Assembly (NCBI GenBank): GCA_028284945.1
Contig: JANQQJ010000004.1
Location: 1-64,000, forward strand
Direction: 5' to 3'
Length of the DNA: 64,000 nucleotides
Origin: Alphaproteobacteria bacterium
Lineage (GTDB): Bacteria; Pseudomonadota; Alphaproteobacteria; SMXS01
The notes under the pieces are model-generated. The model searched no databases. It was given only the letters and a program-made list of their open reading frames with translations, and was not told the origin of the DNA. Within the stretch, counting starts at the first letter, position 1. Each line of letters begins with the position of its first letter. Both the position numbers and the translations under genes were made by a program. Shown here one piece after another: positions 58,770 through 64,000 of this stretch.

Positions 58770-59801
58770 GTGACATATAGCGTGGAGCGCGACCCGGCGG
58801 TCCTTACGGAGCCGGTAAAAAGCGCTGAACGCGCGGAGCACCAGTTCTTCCGGTCCTATCAGCCTGAGCCGCATTTTTCCCGCACGCGTGAGATTCTTGA
58901 ACGCCACCCTGGCGTCAAAGACCTCGTCGGCCGGAACCCCTGGACCTTGGCCATCATTGTTGGCGTCTGCGCGGCACAGATTGCAGGCGCCTGGCTTCTC
59001 AGCGACTCCCCCTGGTGGGTTGCCCTTATTGCGGCCTATCTGGTCGGTGCCTTCTTCACGCACGCACTTTGGGCGATGATTCACGACTGTGTTCACTGCC
59101 GCGTTTTGAAGGGTGAAGTGCCGAATCGGCTGGCAGGCATTTTGGCCAATCTGACAATGGTCGTGCCGACCTCGACGTCGTTCGAGAAATATCATCTTCG
59201 CCATCACGTCTATCAAGGCGTCTACGAGCACGATTGCGACCTTCCTGGGAACTGGGAGGTCAAATTGTTTTCCGGCACCGTTCTGGGGCGGATGTGCTGG
59301 ATGCTGGTATTCCCGATCCTGCTGATCTTTCGCCCATCACGCATGACGGCTGGACCGCTATGGGACCGATGGCTCGTGCTGAACTTTGCGATTGTCGTCG
59401 CATTTGACGTGGCAGTTTTCTATCTGCTGGGCCCGGTCGCATTGCTGTACTTAGCCCTGTCCATGCTGTTCGCGCTGGGCCTGCACCCGTTAGGCGCCCG
59501 CTGGATTCAGGAACACTTCACCTCAAACCCCGAGCAAGAGACCTATAGCTATTACGGGCCGCTGAACCGGGTACAGCTCAATATCGGTTATCACAACGAA
59601 CATCATGATTTTCCGGGGATTCCCTGGAACCGGTTGCCCGAACTCAGGCGCATCGCTGCTGATGCCTACGACCCGCTGGCGTCGCATCCGTCATGGACAA
59701 GACTGATGATCAACTTCGCGCTGTTCGGCGACCCCGATGTTTCAGGGCGCGTGGTTCGGTCAGAGCGACGGCCGAAGCAAATCCCAGCGGCAGCAGAATA
59801 A
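58770..59801 (+). CDS. DEGS-like (dihydroceramide Delta4-type) fatty acid desaturase
   Basis: A 343-residue membrane desaturase, GTG start behind GAGGGG. Three His boxes are present at the right distances: HDCVH (105-109), H142-L-R-H145-H146 in YHLRHHVYQG, and YHNEHHDFPG with H275 and H278-H279. The pieces ETYSYYGPLNRVQLNIGYHNEHHDFP and VYQGVYEHDCDLPGNWE match the sphingolipid Delta4-desaturase (DEGS1) pattern, and the N-terminal HFSRTREILERHPGVKDL motif likewise. Four to five hydrophobic stretches lie at 56-105 and 170-240. It should introduce a double bond into a ceramide-like lipid; bacterial sphingolipid use is inferred. Confidence 0.9.
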   Translation: MTYSVERDPAVLTEPVKSAERAEHQFFRSYQPEPHFSRTREILERHPGVKDLVGRNPWTLAIIVGVCAAQIAGAWLLSDSPWWVALIAAYLVGAFFTHALWAMIHDCVHCRVLKGEVPNRLAGILANLTMVVPTSTSFEKYHLRHHVYQGVYEHDCDLPGNWEVKLFSGTVLGRMCWMLVFPILLIFRPSRMTAGPLWDRWLVLNFAIVVAFDVAVFYLLGPVALLYLALSMLFALGLHPLGARWIQEHFTSNPEQETYSYYGPLNRVQLNIGYHNEHHDFPGIPWNRLPELRRIAADAYDPLASHPSWTRLMINFALFGDPDVSGRVVRSERRPKQIPAAAE

Positions 59802-59804
59802 CTG

Positions 59805-60242
59805 CTACCCCGAGCCTAACAACGCGTCGAGGCGGTCACTCATATCCGCATAAGCGCCGCGGAGCCCCTCGCCCATGGCATCGGCATCAGCACCGGGCGT
59901 CGGCGTGAACACACCATCCCATAAGAGCTGGCAGGACTGGTCGCCTGCCGCCTGCAGTGTCAAGGTGACGCTATAGGCCTCCATGCCCAGCGGCTGCCCC
60001 TTGGTCAGCGTATAAGTCAGGCGGTGCTTGTCGTGATCAAGCTCATCAAGACTGTGCTGAACCGCGCCAACGCTGGGCAGCACGATATCCCGCAGCATGC
60101 CGACGCCTTCGCCCGTCAGTGAAATACTCCCCTCATCACCCCCGACAACCCAGCCGAGCAGTGAGCCGAAGTCCGAAACCACCTCCCAAACCCTGGACAG
60201 TGATGCGCTGATCGTCTGTTCATAGTGGACCTTCTCGCTCAT
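59805..60242 (-). CDS. SRPBCC (START-fold) protein
   Basis: Start at ATG 60242 behind AAGGAGCAGAGC gives 145 residues: MSEKVHYEQTISASLSRVWE (strand and helix of the START fold), SDFGSLLGWVVGGDEGSISLT, VGMLRDIVLPSVGAVQHSLDELD and YSVTLTLQAAGDQSCQLLWDGVFTP. This is the polyketide cyclase/aromatase-like group that binds hydrophobic ligands in a deep cavity. It converges with the desaturase, 3 bp from its stop, and is divergent from the ATP-grasp gene. Function is not known in detail; the two neighbours suggest a lipid ligand. Confidence 0.85.
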   Translation of the reverse strand: MSEKVHYEQTISASLSRVWEVVSDFGSLLGWVVGGDEGSISLTGEGVGMLRDIVLPSVGAVQHSLDELDHDKHRLTYTLTKGQPLGMEAYSVTLTLQAAGDQSCQLLWDGVFTPTPGADADAMGEGLRGAYADMSDRLDALLGSG

Positions 60243-60358
60243 GCTCTGCTCCTTCACACTGGAATGAAGCCGGACCATAGACTGACAACCCCAATACAAC
60301 AATCACGCTTAACTTTAGCCTGGGGTCTGCGCTAGGGTCGTGGCACTGCAGCGGGGAG

Positions 60359-61714
60359 ATGCAGCACTTTCGCCTAGCCTGGTTCCCCGGCCATCAATTG
60401 ACGGAGAGCATCAACGTGCGCGCAGCCCCCTTCTTCCCCGGTCAGAAAATGAGCACGATGTTCACCATGTCGGGTGACGATGCTTCATTGCATTTCGACA
60501 TCAACAATCTGACGCCGAAGCAGATTGAGGACGACGAATCCAACAAGGACCTGATGGGGTTTCTTCAGGTCGCGCTGGTCGGCCTGGGAAAGCCAGCAGA
60601 CCACGTCGCCATGTATGAGCATTTTGCCCCGGCGCCCTGGCCGGATCGGCTGGCGACCTATACCGAGTTCTTCAAGAAAATGGGCCTTGATCCGATCCCG
60701 CCCGAACACCGGCACCTCCACCCAAAAGCCGGGTTCTATGATTCAATCGCTGCAAACCTGCCTGACACAGACAGCGTCACGCTCTATATGACCAGCGGCA
60801 CCAACGGCGTCCTGCACAACGACCCGGCCGCCTATGCGGTCAGCCAGAATGTGAATTCAAAGGTGCACTTTGCCGAGAACGCACCGGGCTTTGGCATCCC
60901 GGTCCCAAACACGTTGCTGACGACGAAGGGGAACCTCGGCTCCGACCAGGTTCGCGCCTTTATGGAAAAATACGGCAACAAGATCATCCTGAAGACCCTG
61001 GGGCTCGCTGGGGCGCGCAATGTGACACCGGTCAACAGCCTGCAGGAATGCATCGATTATGTGGCCGAATACCACGACGGCATGGAAGTAATCCTGCAGC
61101 AACGGCTGGACCTGGCCGACTACACCGAAATGACCGCCGACCTGCTGGTCACCGATAATGACATCAGCATTTCCAATGTGCGGCAGATCATGTTTGCCGA
61201 CGGCATCTGGGTCGGCAATCTGATCGGTCCGGATGTCACACTTACAGACGACCATAAAAAGGCCCTGATCCAGGTCGGCGAATATGCCCGCGCGCAAGGC
61301 TATGTCGAGCCAGAAGGCGTCAACTGCGGCGTGGACTACTTCATCGGCAAGAATGGGGAGTTCCTGGTCACCGAAATCAACGCGCGCTGGACCGGCGGGA
61401 TTTTCCCCGCCGAAATGATCCGCCGGGTCGGCGCTGAAGATGAAACCTGCGTTGCCTTTGTCGACCTTTGTACAGGGCCCAAGTTCGATAGCTATACCCG
61501 CTTCGTGGAAAAGTACCTCTATAGGAACAGCGATGCGCCTTTTGCCGTTATACCGCTTGGATTCAGTCCTATTCCTCAGAAGCTGGAGACCGGTGACAGT
61601 TTCTTTACCTGGCAGGTGATCGCCGGCGACTTCGAGGCGTTCAAACAAACCCGCCGTGACGAACTGGGTGCTGGCGCCATGGACCGCGCCGACTCCATCA
61701 GCGTCCTGCTTTAA
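60359..61714 (+). CDS. ATP-grasp protein of unknown ligation
   Basis: A 451-residue frame; GTG 60416 (432 residues) has the better-spaced ribosome site (GGAG at 60403) than ATG 60359, which sits right on a GGGGAG. The C-terminal half is an ATP-grasp fold: IPVPNTLLTTKGNLGSDQVRAFM, NKIILKTLGLAGARNVTPV (Lys and Gly-rich lid), VEPEGVNCGVDYFIGKNGEF and LVTEINARWTGG with the Glu-x-Asn magnesium site. Members join a carboxylate to an amine or thiol using ATP. The N-terminal half (60-160 residues) is not recognised. It lies 3 bp before an MBL hydrolase in the same operon. The product is unknown. Confidence 0.83.
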   Translation: MQHFRLAWFPGHQLTESINVRAAPFFPGQKMSTMFTMSGDDASLHFDINNLTPKQIEDDESNKDLMGFLQVALVGLGKPADHVAMYEHFAPAPWPDRLATYTEFFKKMGLDPIPPEHRHLHPKAGFYDSIAANLPDTDSVTLYMTSGTNGVLHNDPAAYAVSQNVNSKVHFAENAPGFGIPVPNTLLTTKGNLGSDQVRAFMEKYGNKIILKTLGLAGARNVTPVNSLQECIDYVAEYHDGMEVILQQRLDLADYTEMTADLLVTDNDISISNVRQIMFADGIWVGNLIGPDVTLTDDHKKALIQVGEYARAQGYVEPEGVNCGVDYFIGKNGEFLVTEINARWTGGIFPAEMIRRVGAEDETCVAFVDLCTGPKFDSYTRFVEKYLYRNSDAPFAVIPLGFSPIPQKLETGDSFFTWQVIAGDFEAFKQTRRDELGAGAMDRADSISVLL

Positions 61715-61717
61715 CCC

Positions 61718-62602
61718 ATGGCAAAGTTTGCCCAATGGACCATCGGTGACGTTACGGTCACCCAGATCGTCGAACTGACGTTTCAGGGGCTGGAAGACTT
61801 CCTGCCCGATGCGACACCGGAAGCGGTGCTGCCGATAGAGTGGTTGCAGCCGGACTTTATTACACCGGAAGGGGTGTTGCGCTTCAGCATCCATGCTCTG
61901 GTGATCGATACCGGCGACCAGCGGATTGTTGTCGATACCTGCGTCGGGAATGACAAACCGCGGGAATTTTTCCCCGACTGGCACATGCTTCAGACGGACT
62001 TCCTATCGGACCTGGAAACGGCTGGGTATCCAGCTGAGAGCATCGACACCATCCTGTGCACCCATCTGCATCTGGATCATGTTGGCTGGAACACCATGCT
62101 TGTTGACGGCAAATGGGTGCCGACATTCCCTAATGCAAAATGCCTGATCGAGCGCAACGAATTTGCGTTTACCAATGACGAATCAACAAACGAAGACATC
62201 GAGCCGTGGCTGCGCGATATGAACCGCACGGTCATGGCCGATTCCATTCAGCCATTGGCCGATGCGGGCCTGCTAGAACTGATCGATAATGACCACCGGA
62301 TTTGCGACGAAGTCCGCCTCATTCCGACACCTGGCCACACCATCGGTCATGTCAGTGTCGAAATCTCGTCGAAGGGCGAAAGCGGCCTGATTACCGGTGA
62401 CTTCATTCATCACCCCTGCCAGTTGGTGCATCCTGAATGGTCGGTCTCGACCGACTATGATCAGCAACAATCCCGCGAAAGCCGTGGCCGGGTCTTTTCA
62501 GCCATCGCCGACACCCCGACGCTGGTCATCGGCACCCATTGGCCGCCGCCGACGGCGGGACGCGTCGTTCGAGAGGGCACAGCCTATCGGCTAGAAATAT
62601 AA
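61718..62602 (+). CDS. MBL-fold metallo-hydrolase (lactonase-like group)
   Basis: A 294-residue metallo-beta-lactamase-fold protein: FSIHALVIDTGDQRIVVDTCVGNDK, CTHLHLDHVGWNTMLVDGKW (HxHxDH), LIERNEFAFTNDESTNEDI, TPGHTIGHVSVEISSKGESGLITGDFIHHP, and VIGTHWPPPTAGRVVRE with the last His. This pattern is that of the lactonase/flavin-like MBL group, with both metal sites intact. It follows the ATP-grasp gene by 3 bp, so it may hydrolyse the ATP-grasp product or a related ester or lactone. A hairpin with T-run ends the operon at 62666-62694. Confidence 0.87.
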   Translation: MAKFAQWTIGDVTVTQIVELTFQGLEDFLPDATPEAVLPIEWLQPDFITPEGVLRFSIHALVIDTGDQRIVVDTCVGNDKPREFFPDWHMLQTDFLSDLETAGYPAESIDTILCTHLHLDHVGWNTMLVDGKWVPTFPNAKCLIERNEFAFTNDESTNEDIEPWLRDMNRTVMADSIQPLADAGLLELIDNDHRICDEVRLIPTPGHTIGHVSVEISSKGESGLITGDFIHHPCQLVHPEWSVSTDYDQQQSRESRGRVFSAIADTPTLVIGTHWPPPTAGRVVREGTAYRLEI

Positions 62603-62665
62603 AGCCTGTTGATCGCCCGAAAAGTACCGTCAAACCCATTGCTCAGGGTGCTTGTAAGACTAGTT

Positions 62666-62694
62666 AAAGACCGGTTCGAGAAGAGCCGGTTTTT
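62666..62694 (+). terminator. intrinsic terminator after the ATP-grasp/MBL pair
   Basis: AAAGACCGG (62666-62674) pairs with CCGGTTTTT (62686-62694) in a 9-bp stem with one G-T wobble and an 11-nt loop, the right arm running into the T tract. It lies 64 bp after the MBL stop and 31 bp before the next start, so it separates two transcription units. Confidence 0.6.
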
Positions 62695-62724
62695 GCGAGT
62701 ATTTACAAGAAGGATCCGCCAGCG

Positions 62725-63468
62725 ATGCAAGATGCCACCAACCTACTTAATCAGTTCCTGGGCCAGATCAGCAGCCCGGCACAAAGCGAACCTGCGCCTC
62801 AGGGTTCCAGCGCTGGCGGATTGAACCTTAAAAGTCTGGTCAGCGGTCCAGGCGCCCTGGCGACCGGCGCGGTTGCAGGCGGACTGGCTGGACTGCTTCT
62901 GGGGGGCAAGAAGAAGCCGCGCAAAGTGGCAAAATCAGCGCTGAAGGTCGGCGGTATCGCGCTGGTGGGCGGGCTGGCCTACAAAGCATGGCGCAACTGG
63001 CAGAGCCATCAGCAGCCTGCAGCGACACCCGCGCAACCCGCCCAGCCAATTGCGCCGCCACCGGCGGATTCAGCCTTTTTGCCAACAACACCGGCGGAAG
63101 AAGCCGATCTGAGCCGAGCGCTGATCCGTGCGATGATCGCAGCGGCAAAGGCCGACGGCCACGTCACACCGGAAGAGCGGCAGAAAATCTCGGGCGAACT
63201 TGGCGCACTTGAACTGGACAGCAGCGACCAGGCGTTCATCGAAAACGAGCTTGCGCAGCCGCTGGACGTCGACGCGGTCGCGGGCGCGGCCAAAAGCCCT
63301 GAACAGGCCGCAGAGATCTACGCCGCCTCGCTGCTGGCCATCGACCCAACCGGCGCTGCCGAACAAGGCTATCTCGCCATGCTGGCAGCGCGCCTGAAAC
63401 TTGACCCGGAACTGGTTGCCCATCTGCATGCGGAAACCGACGCGATCGTTGAAGCGCAGACGGCCTGA
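62725..63468 (+). CDS. YebE/DUF533-like tellurite-resistance-fold membrane protein
   Basis: A 247-residue protein. The N-terminal part is a Gln/Ala-rich amphipathic stretch followed by a Gly-rich hydrophobic segment (about 43-62: LATGAVAGGLAGLLLGGKKK, and 73-90: GGIALVGGLAYKAWRN), typical of DUF533. A Pro/Gln linker (about 93-115) leads to the TerB-like helical domain: DLSRALIRAMIAAAKADGHVTPEERQ, with the acidic D-G-H-V-T-x-E-E calcium-like loop. Members are inner-membrane proteins of unknown role related to tellurite resistance TerB. The gene is alone between the terminator and the UMF1 gene. Confidence 0.85.
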   Translation: MQDATNLLNQFLGQISSPAQSEPAPQGSSAGGLNLKSLVSGPGALATGAVAGGLAGLLLGGKKKPRKVAKSALKVGGIALVGGLAYKAWRNWQSHQQPAATPAQPAQPIAPPPADSAFLPTTPAEEADLSRALIRAMIAAAKADGHVTPEERQKISGELGALELDSSDQAFIENELAQPLDVDAVAGAAKSPEQAAEIYAASLLAIDPTGAAEQGYLAMLAARLKLDPELVAHLHAETDAIVEAQTA

Positions 63469-63484
63469 GAGCTGCCCCACCCGC

Positions 63485-64000
63485 CTAAACCTGGCTGGTG
63501 CCAGCCTCTCCATTGGGCGCGTCACGTACCGTAAGGAGCATTAACGCCCCAAGGGCGAAAAAGACGACGATCACGGCGACGCCGGCACGCTGGCTGTCAA
63601 AGGACTCGGTCATGCGGGCAAACAGGAAGGGGCCGAGAAACACCGTTGCCTTGCCGGACAAGGCGTAGAGCCCGAACATCTCTGCCTGCATGTCTGCCGG
63701 CGCCAGCCGCGACAAAAACGTGCGGCTGGCCGCCTGGGCCGGCCCGACAAAAAGACCCAGGCCCAGAGCCACAATAACAAACCAAAGCTGATCCGGCACG
63801 AAGAGCAGTGGTGTTCCAAAACCGATCAGACCGATCAATGACATCATCACGGTCCGCTTCGACCCCAGCCTGTCATCGAAAAAACCAAAAACAAAGGCGC
63901 CCAGCGCGGCGGTCACATTGAGCCCGATGGCAAACAGCAAGATATCTGTTTCGGTCATGCCGAACGTGCCCGCCGCATAAAGGCCGCCGACGATGAACAG
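63485..64000 (-). CDS. MFS transporter of the UMF1 type, C-terminal part
   Basis: The frame is open to the window edge; its visible part is the C-terminal half, about 171 residues, and the start lies outside the window. It has six hydrophobic segments and the pattern GLYAAGTFGMTETDILLFAIGLNV then FGFFDDRLGSKRTVMMSLIG, which is the loop of the UMF1 family (usual GFGDDRIGxKxTI). This family exports nutrients or recycles amino acids across a vacuolar or inner membrane in fungi and is widespread but unassigned in bacteria. It ends at 63485, 16 bp after the stop of the YebE-like gene, with which it converges. Confidence 0.82.
   Translation of the reverse strand: MFIVGGLYAAGTFGMTETDILLFAIGLNVTAALGAFVFGFFDDRLGSKRTVMMSLIGLIGFGTPLLFVPDQLWFVIVALGLGLFVGPAQAASRTFLSRLAPADMQAEMFGLYALSGKATVFLGPFLFARMTESFDSQRAGVAVIVVFFALGALMLLTVRDAPNGEAGTSQV

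Noticed and set aside
1-64000. CRISPR array, rRNA operon, complete insertion sequence, or prophage
   Set aside because: No regularly spaced direct repeats, rRNA signatures, transposase or phage structural genes were seen on either strand.

Overview
The window reads as chromosomal DNA from a free-living alphaproteobacterium. The order murA - DUF2948 - (insert) - hisG - hisD - UPF0262 - low-molecular-weight phosphatase - infA - maf - RNase E/G - yacG - tRNA-Phe is a typical alphaproteobacterial housekeeping order. Codon use is GC-rich, genes are tightly packed with many 4-bp start/stop overlaps, and the set of fatty-acid/isoprenoid-type catabolic enzymes (CoA transferase, enoyl-CoA hydratases, thiolase/DUF35 pairs, LLM flavoenzyme, P450, PQQ dehydrogenase) fits a marine or soil heterotroph. 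I cannot fix the order or genus. No rRNA, CRISPR array, prophage, integrase, transposase gene or plasmid function was seen.

Layout. 1-7.2 kb: the end of a SnoaL-like gene, a TetR regulator, tRNA-Thr, a three-gene carbamoyltransferase cassette resembling saxitoxin sxtI/J/K (including a 49-codon gene), and a DsbD/redoxin pair for periplasmic thiol reduction. 7.4-9.7 kb: dcd, murA and DUF2948. 9.7-18.1 kb: an accessory block (two VOC proteins, DUF2332, ABM, YciI-like, cupin, Sel1 lipoprotein, tandem enoyl-CoA hydratases, a thiolase/DUF35 pair) that separates murA-DUF2948 from the rest of the housekeeping cluster. 18.2-24.7 kb: hisG to tRNA-Phe. 24.8-28.5 kb: a glycosyltransferase overlapping an alkaline-phosphatase-superfamily hydrolase, then pyrC. 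28.5-36.4 kb: small envelope proteins, typA, an MBL hydrolase, a REP-like repeat, an adenosine-deaminase-like amidohydrolase, P450, a second glycosyltransferase and a two-subunit MaoC-type hydratase. 36.5-40 kb: a lone ParB-like domain, a Cys-rich secreted protein and an 884-residue Sel1/SPOR protein with a very long Pro/Glu-rich linker. 40-49.4 kb: SnoaL-like protein, LLM oxidoreductase, CoA transferase, PQQ/cytochrome c dehydrogenase, SDR, a MITE-like element abutting a NUDIX gene, and a thiolase/HMG-CoA-synthase-like pair. 49.9-64 kb: secreted Cys-containing proteins, acyl-CoA synthetase, DHA2-type exporter, HSL-type esterase, an orphan secretin, class I glutamine amidotransferase, a dihydroceramide-desaturase-like enzyme, an ATP-grasp/MBL pair, a YebE-like protein and the end of a UMF1-type transporter.

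Points most worth a second look: MurA carries Asp where the fosfomycin-target Cys normally sits; the sxtI/J/K-like cassette; three lipoproteins sharing an exact C-x9-C-E-C signature; a nested inverted-repeat element with TA ends that replaces the leader of a NUDIX gene; thiolase- and HMGS-like proteins lacking standard catalytic residues; and the SPOR protein with its roughly 430-residue linker. All functions are read from motifs and context; no database search was run.
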